The translations under genes were made by a program, and so were the position numbers. A DNA stretch of 64,000 bases from NCBI GenBank assembly GCA_916700875.1, contig CAKAKS010000004.1:16169444-16233443 (forward strand), given 5' to 3'. A model generated the notes under the pieces. That model was not told the origin of the DNA, made no database searches, and saw only the letters and a program-made list of their open reading frames with translations. Positions 48,501 through 60,765 of this stretch are shown here, piece by piece. This DNA comes from Sebastes aleutianus. Lineage: Eukaryota; Chordata; Actinopteri; Perciformes; Sebastidae. Every line of letters begins with the position of its first letter. Within the stretch, counting starts at the first letter, position 1.

Positions 48501-51500
48501 GTAGAACAGACCAAAACGTCCAGACGATTATGTATTTTTCCTGTAATTTAGCCGTTAAACAGAAGAGAAGAGTTGCACACTTGTAGCTTAATGCAAAAAA
48601 AAACATTAAAAATTGTTTTTGCAAGTTAAGAGTGGAGTAAATTGCTAATAGCTTCATTAGAACCATATACAGTCGTCCTAGTTTTGAGTGTGATAATTGG
48701 ACATGCACTAGCTGGCAGTCACCTTTGACGCACAACTTCATAATCCTCCTTTGGATTAGTCATTATCTTATGGCAGCAGACTTTTTGTCCTGATGGGCAC
48801 AACAATACTGTGAGCTTTAACATCTTATCTACAGGAAGGCTTTTGTTTCTGTGTGGCAGCTCGCTTCTGTGGCCTTCATTCTCAAGGCACAACGGTTGCA
48901 TGTTTACACATCCGGCTGACACGCAGCAACATTCATTTGGGTTGGTGGATTTGTGTTTTTATTAGCCCCCTAAGACCAATATTCACTCTCCTTCTAGCTC
49001 TGTTTTAGTCTCAAACACCTGGGTCTTTAGCTTCTAAATGCACCGCTACTTCTTTCTGATAGCTAGCTGCGGACTATGTATGCTGTTTGATGAAACAATG
49101 AGCTGAAAAATGCTAAAACGCTCAGTAGGAAGCTGGGTATGCTTTACGGCATGATTGACAGGTCGTTACCACGGCGTTGTCCGGTCTGGTAATTATCCAC
49201 ATTTTTGTCTTACAACTTTAACCCTTTCACAGTTTGTTTTCAGTTTATGAAAGTTGATTGTAACGTTTTTGGTTGCCTATAAATGTCTTGTTGAGCGTAT
49301 TATTATTATTGTCACTACTGGTTACAAAAAAACAAGATGGTGACGGCCAAAACGCCAAACTCGAAGCTTGAAAACCAATGGGTGAGGTCCCGGTGACTAC
49401 GTCCACCTCTTATGTACAGTCTATGGTCACAAATAGCGACTCCTTTCACATGACATGTAGTCATTTGATCCACTATAGAAACACTGATTAGTGCAGCTCT
49501 AATAGTAGAAAGACTTTATAAAGTCTGGAACAACTTAGAAGATCAATGCAAAAAATCTCTCTCATCTCATGCAGAAATGATGGATAACTTGTGAAGTTGT
49601 ACAGAACAGAGTTCTTTCTTACTAAAATATCCGACACACAGCTACCAAACATGTTACATAACAACAGCAGGTTGAGCCTTGAATCTTGTTTACCAAAAAC
49701 TGCAACAGTTTTAGATTAAGAGCCCTCTGAGACGCTTTTAGAGACGGTTTCTCGGACATTTTGTTGTTGTCTGCTGAACATTCGGATTCTTTGGCAACCA
49801 AAACACATTCCACGGAGATTTGATAACTGCACTTAACAACTGTTTGATGCAATCTGGCCTTCCTTGATCTGCTCGCCTCACCCTGGCATACATGGGCAAC
49901 ACATAAAACACTATGACTAAAAATATGTTGTATCAAACACCCACACAAAGACCACATATGCTGAAGGTCTCTGCGCACACAGCCTGTTTCCACCCATATG
50001 TTTGGGGTCTGTTGTTGAGCAGCTTAATGTACGGAAGAGCATGCACTGCCACGCATGATGTAATCACGCTAAATGGCAACAACCGCCCTTGTAACAAAAC
50101 ACCACACACCAGAGGCTTAGCCAAGAGGCCATATGTTGAAGCTGGGCTACAATCACAGTGTTTCCACCCTTTACATCCCGCCGAGAGTCTAATGAAGAGC
50201 AACCATTGTTCCATTGAGAATCAGAGACTATCTAGGGGCAGGATAGATATAAAGGTCAGACTACTTGGAGAGAAAAACACAACAGTGAGGGGGCGGCGTG
50301 GAGAAACACACCTAAGGCTTGGTGGTGTAAGTTCAGCTGACTGCTGGATGAACAAAATACCTTGGAGGCGCTCACCAGAACGGGAGTGCTTGTTTAATAA
50401 GCGCATGGACATTATCCCCAGAAAAACAGACCACTGTAGAGGAGTTTAGGGTCGTGAATTTGGATCCTTTTCAGAGAATCCCGTCTCTCCACAATGTCCA
50501 AGTCATGTCATCCGTGTCACGCCAGCATTGCTTGAATACCAGATGAGATTTCATACAATGAGATTATTGTGCAAGTGCAAAATTCATGCTGCTGTTTATA
50601 AAACTCTTTTCTTCAAAGGGAAGACAGCAAGCAGTGAAGAGGGTGTTTGAAAAAAACAAGATTAAGGTCGTAAATTTACGAGAAAAAAAAAGCATATCGG
50701 TATGTTGTTTTCTTCTGAATAGCCCCAATTCGCGGTAATGTCTCTTCAAAGTCTGGATGCTTATAATAACATGGTAATTCTGGGCTCATATCACGAGTAT
50801 CTCCTTATATCTAAATCTGACTGCGAAGTATAATTTGATTAGGTCATTCACTGCAGGCATAATATACGGCAACGTAGCGGAGTGATGCGATGTAGTTCCT
50901 TGACAAAGAAAACACACATTTTCTGAGGTTGTTTTCTTATAAATTTATGACTTTATAATCTCAAAGAATATTCGGGGGGTTTTCTTGTGAATTTGTGATT
51001 TTTTTTCTCTTGAATTTACAACTTTATAAACTCAAAGAATATTCAGTTTTTTTCTCGTAAATTTATGACTTTATAATCTCAAAGAATATTCAGGGGGTTT
51101 TCTCGTAAAATTTGTGATTTCTTTCCTTGTAAATGTATGAATTTATTAGCACAAAGAATATTCATTTTTTTCCCGTATATTTACGATTTTATAATATCAA
51201 AGAATATTCAAGGTTTTTTCTTGTAAATTTGTAATTTTTACCTCGTAAATGTACGACTTTATAATCTTAAAGAATATTCTTTTTTTCTCGTAAATTTGTG
51301 AATATTGTAAATTTGTAAATTTACGAGTTCATAATCACAAAACAATTCACTTTCATTCTTGTAAATTTGTTATTGATTTATCGTAAATTTTTACTCTGAG
51401 TATTACCCCAATCCTCCGGCACCGTACCTACAATGGCCCTAATACACCATCGTATAAGCCTGACCTTAAGGTTACCATTCAGCTTGAGGTTGAGGTGAGA

Positions 51501-54500
51501 AACTAACAGCTGATAATGTCATGCAAAATAATAACCACCTACTTACCAAATATGTTAGACTTGTTTGAATACGAGCTCATGAATATCGTTTAGACAAAGT
51601 CTGGTCTGACAAGTCTGCAAATATTATTCCTGACTTTTATCTATGTGACAAATAGCAGACTGACAGTAATATGAGGGAAGTGTCTCATATGTGAGATATG
51701 TTGTGTGTCATATTTATAGTGGAATCAATGTAAAGCCTTTGACATCCACCTCGTGTGACCCTGACAGTGTGTACAACCTGCATGTGCACCTGTGTGTGTG
51801 TGTGTGTGTGTGTGAATGCTATCAAGGCCAATGACATAGAGTCATAGAGTGTGGGAAAAAGAGAACAGGAGCTTTACAGTCTATCGGGACTGATGAGAAG
51901 AGTTACTCTCACTCTGAGTGTGGATGATTTACAGGCCCTAAGTCGAAATGTATCCGTAGCATTGAAACAACTTCTGCTTCAGTAAAGCAGTACGTGCTCC
52001 CCTCCCACGCTCTCTCACCTTATGCTGAAGCACTTTAGAGCTGATTGGTACTATAATTGTGGTTTGCTAAAGCCCACAGGAAAGCAATAAAACACGCACG
52101 CTTATTTCCGTAAACAAGGAAATGCCTGCGAACTCAAGGCTCGTCTCTGTCCCAGTTTGAAAACAGCTTTGACACATGATCGTTCACACGAAGTCATCGC
52201 TCGATATCACCTCAGTGTGTGTATCTACTGTGTCTGTATGGGGAGTATCTGTCTTTCACTGTTTGTTCAAGACTCACGCTCGGGGGCAGAGGTTATCAGG
52301 TCTGGTAGCAGCAGCCGCCGCCGGGATGGGAGGGAGATCAGAGATACTAGAGGACGTAGACGTACGTTCACACCCTGACAGTGGATCTCTGAACCAGAAT
52401 CTGAGGACAAACACTAGTATTTTCCAGTCTGTCTTTGGCCACACTGCAGCATCTGTGTGAGTTATTTCCATTCCACCACATACTCTGGAGTACCAGTGGG
52501 ATTTGAGGGGCGTGTTTACAAGAAGCTATTGTTGAGATCTGAAAGGAGAAGTGGGATGAACTAGCCCCGAGTGAAATAACATACAGAAACCGGAACTCCG
52601 ATTTTATAGAACTCCCATTTCTGTGCATTGTGTAAAGAAGTTATGCAAACACACATGTAACCCGTGTAGAAGATGACACTCACAAGTCTGGTTTCGCCTG
52701 AATGTTTTTTTGGACTCGTGCCACAGCGTCTTGCAGTCCTCCTGCAGTTTGAAGAAGCGGTTCTTCTTCCAGGAGGTCGAGCGAATCTTGAGCAGGTCAC
52801 CGCCGACCAGCAGGAACTGTAGATCTGGATCTCCCTCCAAACCTGCAGAGGTCATACACACAAATCGTATCAATTTAGATGCCAAATAATGTTAGATGGA
52901 CTTCCCTCAAACAGTCAAAGTCGTAGCAGCGGAGGTCAAGATATCCTGATTTTTATGGGTCAAGCTCCAAAAATGCTACTGTAACCGAGCGGTCTTTTAT
53001 GTGCGTCTATACTTATTTATTATGTGGAATAAGGACACGATGAGACGGAGGTCTTGAACATGCCGGCGCCTTTACTCATTCCCAACTCCAGACTCCTCTG
53101 TGCTAGTCACAGTAGCCTCACATTATACATTTCCTCTTTCTCTTCACAATAAAAGCTCAGTAGCAACTCAATAAAATAGATTGCATACCTCCCCTCCTCC
53201 AAAAATAACAGAAACAGAAACAGGATGTTTGCAATAAACCTATGTGTACACACTTGTATCAGCACGCCAGCATGACAACAACAAAAAAGATTTCAACAGT
53301 AAACAATTTCCAAAGTATGTCACACTATTTTCGTGCACCAGATAACTGATACACGTAGCACTTAGACAAACCATGTTACCTTCATGTCCCCGATACACAT
53401 CTGCACATCCCCAGCCAGTATGTCACACTATTTTCATACACCAGAGATAGCTGATACACATAGCCCTTAGACATACACACGGTTGCATTCACGTTCCCTA
53501 TACACATTCATGTTCCCCTTACATATACTAGCACCATGTGGTCAAGGGTTGTGTCTGTCCAGAGCCCCCAAGTTCAGGGTTGAGTCTGTCAGAGCCCCGC
53601 AAGACCAGGGTTGTGTCCATCCAGAGCCCAGTGCGGTCGAGGGTTGAGTCCGTCAGAGCCATGCAAGACCACGGTTGCATCTAGAGCCTGCAAGTCGAGG
53701 GTTGAGTCCGTCAGAGCCCTGCAAGACCAGGGTCGCATCTAGAGCCCGCAAGTCGAGGGTTGAGTCCGTCAGAGCCCTGCAAGACCAGGGTCGCGTCTAG
53801 AGCCTGCAAGTCAAGGGTTGAGTCCGTCACAGCCCTGCAAGACCAGGGTCGCGTCTAGAGTCTATTCGTAAGATATCATACGAACCGTTGTATGAGGAGA
53901 CGTTGACATTTTTAGTCTCCAAGCCCAAGCTGAGGTAACCCTGATGAAATCATGAGGGTTATTTTTTCAGAATTAAGAAATCTTCCTCCGGAACCACAGA
54001 AGAGATTATACTGTTATGCTGTTTTTTGTTAGGCTACTTCTCCTAGAGTAAATGGACCTTTATTGGTAACATCAGTGGCATAGCCCTTGAAGGATAAACT
54101 ACATGTCCCTTTATAACCTTAGTTTGGTTATTACACTTGGTTTTCACTAAGGATAGTCAGCAGAACTGTATTTTTTTGACATTTCTTGCTTCTTAGTGGA
54201 ACATTTTTCCATAATTTCCATTTTGTACTATCCATTTATTGTTGTCTGCCATGGAAATCTGAGCATAGTCAGATGATTGTGAATCTTGTCACAGTCCCAG
54301 CATTACCTGCGTGTTCTTCTGTACTCAGCTCTGAGTGTTACAGTCCAAGTGTCTCAACAGCTTATCATTGAGGTGAGGTAACTTGCTGATTAAGGCTTCC
54401 TTGGAAGGGTGTGTAACATCTGTACGGAAGCTCACAGGACAATGTTTAGTTTATTTGTTTTCCATCTGTGCAGATGTGAGGCAATGTTGGTGTTAGTCAG

Positions 54501-56470
54501 TGCGTTTGGGTGGGACTGCACTTTGCACACAGCTTTAAATGCTCATTAAATATAATACAGAGCAGTTGTGTAAAAATGTGAATTAATGTCCTCTCAGTAA
54601 AAGGGCATTTGAGGATTGTGTCAAGGTCGTGGGCAGGAACGAATTTCAGACATTTTTCTCTCTCCGGATCGCACCACAGACTCACAGAGGCTGCTTATGA
54701 GCCTCTCTGCAGGCAGGCGGGGTTAGGGAGGAGGACTTCAACACCGCCTCTGCCTGAGTCAGGCTTTCCATCGGGGGTTTAACTCTCCTCAGCGTGTCGC
54801 AGCAGCTTCTACTTGTTTGTCGTCTCCTTTTTCATGTTATCTGCTTAAACCGTGAAGAAGAGGCTTTTTTAGTCACCCACCAGCTTGTGAAAAAGCAGCT
54901 ACAAATACTTCCCGTATCATTACCATGAGTCATGCTGTGCATTTGAAGGAAGTTTATGAGAATCAGATGACTTTTCTTTGGCTTTTGCTTTTTGTTTTGC
55001 TTTTTTTCAGAGTAATCAGTTTCAGATGCATGGCTGCCTACACCCTGTGAGGCAAGCTAGGGCAAGAAGATAAGCAAACAAGAAAAGGTGAAATGCCTCT
55101 GAGGGATTTGGTAATGATAAAGGTTCACATCACACACACAACCTGAGAGGGAGTCAGGATGCTTTTAAGCTTGTTTGTGATCTGATAAAGAAGCTCAAAG
55201 AGTCCCATTTATGAATGAAAAGGTTGAGCAAAACAAACAAGATGGAGTAACAGGTTGTCACTATAGTAAATCATGTATTCATAGAAGAGTGCTATTTTTT
55301 GTAGAGCTTTACAACAGTTTGCATTGTATTGCTCTGCTGTCTTCTCTTTGAAAATGACTAATAAATCATGAACCTTTGCTGTTACATTCTTTTAAATGAA
55401 GCAAAATGACAAGAACAAACACCACAGAGGAGTTCCCCTCAGCTCTTTTTAAGGTTAAAACGCCTTCCTTTGTTTGTCCCCATTTTTTTTGAAAGACAGA
55501 AAGGTTGCATGTCATGACATTTTCAGCTATACCCTCCTCCTCTTTCGTTGCCATAATGGCAGAAAGAAAGAATCCACCGCTCCAGGCAATGAGGAAGCCT
55601 CCATAAAGCCTCTTTTTACTGGACATACAGTGTGTTGTGTGTTAACTCCCAGCAACACAAACAGATTATCCTGCAAGCTTAAAGATATGATCAGTGATTT
55701 ATGTTGACAAGATGGTTATCTAAACATTAGCCTATGCATGTGTGCGCGCCTGCCCACGTTGGCAAAACAACCAGAGCGTCATTCTGTGCGCAAACTCAGC
55801 CACATTAGCACCTTTGGGTGGACTTACCTAACCGTTTTCCATTCTCCTGTGCAACTTTTTTCACCTGCTCCTGGAAAGCTCGCTCCTCGGATTGCGTCCT
55901 TTTCTTGCGTTTATGCAAACAAGACATTGTGGACTAACTTTTTCCAACGGTAAAAACATGAGATATCCAGTAGTCGGTGTATAATAATGTGTGCTCGGTG
56001 TGGTGGTGGAGGAGAAGCAGTAGTTCCCTCTCATGGGGCGGGTCTAAACTCATCTAGTGCTCCTCTGTTATTCCCTGCAGCGGTGCAGGTCCAGCTGTGC
56101 ACTCTGGAGAGGACTTTATACCTTACATTCAGTTATTATAGTGTTAAAGCATGCAGCTTAATGTCACTGAGTTCAGACACTGATTGGCTCTAATGATCCA
56201 TTCAGGGATTTTGGAAAAACACTGTCAATCTTAGTTTTTTTGCAGTAGTGAGGAGGAATGATTTCCCAGAAAATGACATCACAGGCTATATATAACTTTA
56301 AATGCATGTTAGTTCACATGTCTTTCCTTTTTGGTATGGACTTGGCTGCATATAAATATCTGTTTCCAAACAATTAGTATTAGACTAAAATCTCGAATAA
56401 TGCTGTTGAATCCTCACTGGACTAATTTCTTTGAACTATTTGTATTGTTTACACTTAAAGAACACTTGAC

Positions 56471-56505
<35 letters not shown>

Positions 56506-56691
56506 GTTATTATTATTATTATTATTATTATTGTTATTATTATTATTATTACTGTTTTTTTTCTTTTTTCATTGTAATTTATTCAAGAGGTTATTACTAG
56601 AATTATTATGACTATTATTTCATTGGTCATTGGTTCATATATAGAACAAAATAAATTACACAAATAATGCATGTGATTTTTTCATTTAATA

Positions 56692-56752
<61 letters not shown>

Positions 56753-57621
56753 GCTCATATACAGTATACGTTTTCGAAGTCTTAAAGCAGCAACCATCAC
56801 GACAGAACTATTGATGGCTTGAGCTTAAAAAAGTATATATATCATTTTTTTTTCACTATTTGTGTACATAAAAGTCCTGTCTATTCGTCACCTTTATTTG
56901 TCCATCTTTGTTGTCCTTGTCCCTAGCTTCCCCCAATAGGAGTCAAATTCCTTGCATGTATGTACTTGGCAAAAAAAACTGGTTCTGATTGTGAGCTGTG
57001 AAACAGTGTCACCCCATGGTGCATATAGGCCCTACATCTACTCTACTTGTGCCTTAGATCTTTTAAAATATATGTAATTCATTTGCTAGTACTCTGGCTG
57101 TGGGCAGAAATGACACCTGCATGTCTTTGGTAGGATATTCTCCTACTGTGTTAATATGTGATTTTGCCATGGCAACTAGAAATTTGCTGTGTAAAGGATC
57201 AGGACAGCTGCACAAGCAACATGGTGTTGTGTCAACAGCAGCCAGTCGGTAGGCTACATATTGGGAAGTATTTATCTGATGCCCATTCAGGAACCGAAAC
57301 CACAAATATAGCCTACAAGAAAATAATGTAGTTATAGTTATATGCACAATATTTTTCTTTTCTTTTAAAAATCTTCCAAGTTACTCTTTAATACAGACCT
57401 ATAAAATAATGTCACAACAACTCTTAATTCCCACATAAACTTAATAATAGGCTACTAAATATTCCCCACTCCACCCTAGATGGAAAACACTCCTACAGGT
57501 GAGCTCTTGGATACAATAGTAGTAGAAGTAGTAGTAGTAGTAGCAGTAGTAGTAGTAACAGTGTTATAAATCTGTGCGTCACCAACTCACCATGTTTCCC
57601 AGCTGTGCCATTTGACTCCAT
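42369..57621 (-). CDS. plcd1: Phosphoinositide phospholipase C delta 1, complete
   Basis: The enzyme hydrolyses PIP2 to IP3 and diacylglycerol at the plasma membrane and is calcium dependent. Coding exons in transcript order: 57591-57621, 52684-52842, 47822-48050, 47566-47695, 47230-47458, 46947-47148, 46271-46415, 46028-46180, 44350-44499, 44107-44263, 43903-44019, 43633-43811, 42970-43105, 42718-42867 and 42369-42460, encoding 752 residues (human 756). PH domain at about 12-130 with PIP2 ligands K29, R31, W35 and R39; EF-hand loop DKNEDNKMTLKE at 150-161; X domain from about 290 with catalytic H307, E337, D339, H352 and E386; acidic X-Y linker about 427-476; Y domain about 477-600; C2 domain about 628-745. 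The catalytic residues sit exactly four positions before the rat PLC-delta1 numbers. All introns are GT-AG, and the one between 47822 and 47695 is U12-type. An alternative first exon is at 55828-55927. Whether it is plcd1a or plcd1b cannot be decided. Confidence 0.97.
43287..43619. mobile_element. plcd1: MITE with AGGTTATNATAGT termini in plcd1 intron
   Basis: The left end CCAGGGTTATTATAGT and right end AACTATTATAACCTTG are inverted. The inside is rich in AAAACTAAA runs. It ends 14 bases from the 5' splice site of exon 43633-43811. Confidence 0.7.
45539..45584. repeat. plcd1: (AC)n microsatellite
   Basis: An uninterrupted CA run of about 20 units lies in a plcd1 intron. Confidence 0.9.
47696..47821 (-). 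other. plcd1: U12-type (minor spliceosome) intron of plcd1
   Basis: Only the donor CA|GTATCCTT restores the frame (...QKSE-H-WIINC...). The more obvious gtgagc nine bases upstream would shift it. GTATCCTT is a perfect U12-type 5' splice site. The 3' end CCAG is preceded about 15 bases upstream by TCCTTA, resembling the U12 branch-point consensus TTCCTTRAC, and there is no long polypyrimidine tract, as expected for this class. The intron is only 126 bp. Confidence 0.85.
48330..48480. mobile_element. plcd1: Second copy of the ATTGTTGTGAAATAAACCC foldback family
   Basis: GATGTCGGACTC..., TTTTTGTGTCAAAT and GGGATAATGTACAGCTAGCC match the reverse complement of 18590-18700. The copy is truncated on one side. 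Confidence 0.65.
50930..51390. repeat. plcd1: AT-rich degenerate tandem array
   Basis: AAAGAATATTC recurs at 50963, 51034, 51081, 51153, 51199 and 51269, each preceded by TTTATAAT(C/A)TC-like sequence and followed by T-rich CTCGTAAATTT. The spacings alternate (71, 47, 72, 46, 70), so the real unit is about 118 bp. Confidence 0.8.
53315..53520. repeat. plcd1: 103-bp tandem duplication
   Basis: GTATGTCACACTATTTTC starts at 53315 and again at 53418. The units share GATACAC(G/A)TAGC and CTTAGACA blocks with small indels. Confidence 0.75.
53545..53862. repeat. plcd1: 58-bp minisatellite
   Basis: GGGTTGAGTCCGTCAGAGCC begins at 53641, 53699, 53757 and 53815 (exact 58-bp spacing), with a longer diverged unit from 53577. 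Each unit contains GCAAGACCAGGGT and TCTAGAG. Confidence 0.88.
55828..55927 (-). CDS. plcd1: Alternative first coding exon of plcd1
   Basis: On the minus strand an ATG at 55927 opens 33 codons beginning MSCLHKRKKRTQSEE and ending ENGKRL, then one base and a consensus donor (G|gtaagt). The phase is identical to the 57591-57621 exon, so it joins the PH-domain exon at 52842 in frame and gives a 775-residue isoform. The N-terminus of the long human isoform (777 aa) also starts with an MxCL basic segment and ends with NGRRLGL, as I remember it. This is therefore a second promoter or alternative start shared across vertebrates. A basic, possibly membrane-associating N-terminus is inferred. Confidence 0.85.
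56472..56750. repeat. plcd1: Opposed (ATT)n and (AAT)n microsatellites
   Basis: An ATT run at 56472-56552 and an AAT run at 56698-56750 are complementary and separated by about 145 bp. Confidence 0.85.
57518..57556. repeat. (AGT)n microsatellite next to plcd1 exon 1
   Basis: An imperfect AGT/TAG run ends about 35 bp from the donor side of the plcd1 first exon. Confidence 0.8.
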
Positions 57622-58189
57622 TCTGATTCCAGTCAAAATAAACCACCATGCGCCGGGCTAAAGTCCTCTTCTCCTACAGAGCAGTGTTGGCTATATTACA
57701 GGAGTTATCACGACCATGAAGCTTGTGTGTCTGTCATATGTATATGTAGAGAAAGATCTGACCTGCGTCCCCTTTTGAGCTCACAGTGCGCAGTTAGTGC
57801 CAGCCCATCAGGCTCTTCTAGTCCACACCCACTGCTACACCGGTCTGACAAGTCCTCCACTGTGTTTGCTCTTATTACATCTCGTTGAGTGAAGTTACAC
57901 CTTTGGATGGAATTCTACGAACACAGACTAAAAATAAACACTTGCACAAAGGTCCAGTGTAAACCCTGATAGGATAATGTGATAGATGGAGGCTTACTAT
58001 GCATGCATTAACTCATTGCTGTGATTTATTTATGTAGCACCTAGTGTGATCTGATTTATAGGGTGTTGCCCAGACCTGCCATTTATAGTCCTCTACCCTC
58101 TACCTCTAGTATACTTCTTTTAAACTTAAAATAAGAGAGTATACTTTTAGTTAACTTTTTATGTACTTATCAGAGATATACTTAACAAT

Positions 58190-58515
58190 AGTATACACAA
58201 GTATACTTGGCTCATACTGACAAGTATACAGAAAAGTCTAAGTATACTTGGCTTATACTGACAAGTATACAGAAAAGTCTAAGTATACTTGACTTATACT
58301 GACGAGTATACAGAAAAGTCTAAGTATACTTGGCTTATACTGACAAGTATACAGAAAAGTCTAAGTATACTTGGTTTATACTGACAAGTATACAGAAAAG
58401 TCTAAATATAATTGGCATACTGACAAGTATACAGAAAAGTTCAAGTATACTTGGCTCATACTGACGATTATACAGAAAAGTCTAAGTATACTTGGATTAT
58501 ACTGACGAGTATAAG
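58190..58515. repeat. 41-bp minisatellite
   Basis: About 7.7 copies of a 41-bp unit (AAGTATACTTGGCTTATACT followed by GACAAGTATACAGAAAAGTCT) start at 58201, 58242, 58283, 58324 and so on. Each unit carries two GTATAC palindromes. Confidence 0.9.
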
Positions 58516-59734
58516 TCTGTTAGTGTTGATTCAAACAGAAATATGTGCTAAAGCAACGATTCAAAGTATGATCATGTGTTGGTTATCATGCATGCCGAGC
58601 ACATCTCTTGTGAACATAAGAGGCCTCCTGCAAATAGTTAGAGAGATCAGTTGTTTTTGTTGTTGTTGGTGTCACTAATGTGGCAGGATACTTTGGAGTT
58701 AAATAGTGTTTGTGCATTGGACACACAAGCTCCTGCTCATTATATAACCTAATATATGAGGGCTTAGACAGATACCGCTTTGTGTGCCTCTCTATTATCA
58801 GTGTCTGCCAGCCCGTTCGGTCCTATGAACTCTCGTGCTGGGGCAAGTCTTGAGGAAAAAAAGAGAAGCAGCTCTGTCTGGCGAACCACGAGGCGCTACA
58901 AAGTGAGCTCAACAATCGACTCTTTGAGAATCCCACTTGAGCACCGCATGATCAGCACAGTCGGGGATTTTGTTTTGGGTGTCTTTGGAATCTCAATGAA
59001 ACACTAAGCATTTACTTCCTATACAGACAGGAACTGCTCTTTTTGCATAAGGCCACAGACAAATGCTTTGCTTGAGCTCTGAAAAGACTTTGCATGAAAC
59101 AATTTGCAGACACCACCTATCCTTGTCTGTACTTTTGCATTGTACAAGGACTTAGCCAGCTATTCTTTCTAAGTAGCGTCTTGGAAAATAATTCACACGG
59201 GGACAACAGAGACAATGCCACACCTCATATGACAGTGCAGTATGCGGGTGTAATTGTTGAATAAACATGTCGCATCTGGTCTCATGAGGCAGTCTGGCTC
59301 ATGTCAGGTGAGAGTCAGAGAATGCTGCTTAAATCTTTATTAATTGAAATCATCCTAATTTAATGAAGTTAAACCATCTTAAACCACTAACTCAATGTAG
59401 CATGTTTGTCAGTTTCAACTTTAAAAACTAAAAATGTAAGAGTTTAAGTAGTTGAATGGATATAAATTAATCATAATAATCCTCAATTATCTTTGAATGA
59501 TTTATTTAATTAATGTTTCAGTGAATTTTAAGACAGCAGGGAAACTTTTGTTCTTTAGCTGAAGTTTTTGCAGGGTATAAGTCCAATGGTATTAATGTAT
59601 TTATATAATGTAGTTTTATAAGGTTCAGTGGTGGAAAGTATAGAGTAAATAAATAGCCTACTTTACTTGAGTTTTAAACTTCTAATCCACTACATTTAAA
59701 AATGAATAAAACCCTGTAAATATTTCACATAACG

Positions 59735-59745
59735 CCAGCAGGCAT

Positions 59746-59801
<56 letters not shown>

Positions 59802-59927
59802 CGCCACCGGGCATTTATTAATGCCACTGGGCATTTAATAAATTATATTAATAATGCCACCAGGCATTTAAAACATATTAAATATAATGCCACAAGGCGT
59901 TTTATAATGACACCAGGCATTTAATTA

Positions 59928-59969
<42 letters not shown>

Positions 59970-60092
59970 TATTATTATTATTATTATTATTATTTTTAAT
60001 AACAATAATAACGACACCAGGCATTTAATAAATAATAATAATAACACCACCAGTCGTTTAATAAATAATAAGAATAACGCCAGCAGCCGTTT
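59735..60092. repeat. Degenerate GCCACCAGGCATTTAATAA array with AAT/ATT runs
   Basis: About eight diverged copies of a CACCAGGCATTTAATAAAT-like unit are interspersed with long (AAT)n tracts. At 59930-59995 an AAT run is directly followed by an ATT run. Confidence 0.75.
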
Positions 60093-60765
60093 ACTTTTTA
60101 ATTGAAGATTTATCTAAAAACACACAATATGCACATACATACATTTCACATGTGTACAGATGATGTTACAGCCCTTTTTAGAGCCTACTGTACTCCACTC
60201 TATCAGCATCTTGCTCATGCTACAAAGATGGACAAGTGCAGGTCATATATTTGTGACTAGTAATGTTCCTACCTTTCATGCTGTGTTGAGGAATTTTATG
60301 TACAAACTTATGTGTTGATTAATTGATTCAAAACATGTAATCATAATGGCCTTAACTGAGCCCACACAAAGTGACACAAGGTACTCTTGTTTTTGGAAAC
60401 ATTGGAACAAATGCCTATATATGATGAAATACTAAAAACAATGCCGGTAAACAAGGGTGGGACACCCTGAAGAAGGCTGTTTGTGCTGCTATGCGTGAGC
60501 TGTTACCCAATCTTACATGTACCAGCATTGTTTTTAGCATTTCATCATGAAAAAGCCAATTCAATAAAGGCTTTTTATATTTTTTGTCAGAAGAGTGCCC
60601 TGGACTCCCCCCTTTTTTGAACCTTTGTGTACCCCACCAAAGAGCACCTTCATCACACTGATTTGAACTTCCGAGCACTCTGGACTTTTTCCCTTTTTTG
60701 AAAATGCCTATATATATTTTAATCACTGTGAACTGCAATAATGATTATATCTCTGTGTTGTCCTT

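Larger units (their letters stand above)
48051..52683 (-). other. plcd1: plcd1 intron between PH-domain exons
   Basis: The intron includes a foldback-family fragment (48330-48480), a teleost repeat ending near 49430 (reads ...ATGTACAGTCTATGG), an AT-rich degenerate tandem array (50930-51390) and a (GT)n run (51791-51814). A 178-codon open frame at 49913-50449 shows no recognised domain and is not called a gene. Confidence 0.5.
52843..57590 (-). other. plcd1: plcd1 first intron(s)
   Basis: This intron lies between the alternative first exons and the PH-domain exon. It contains the 103-bp duplication and 58-bp minisatellite at 53315-53862, the alternative first exon at 55828-55927, and ATT/AAT microsatellites at 56472-56552 and 56698-56750. 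The stretch 54000-55800 looks mainly single-copy. Confidence 0.5.

Noticed and set aside
49913..50449. 178-codon open frame with two related CFHP-containing segments
   Set aside because: No recognisable domain and intronic position; the duplicated segments suggest a repeat. Left as unclassified.
56331..56600. Poly-Tyr open frame
   Set aside because: It is the (ATT)n microsatellite read as codons.
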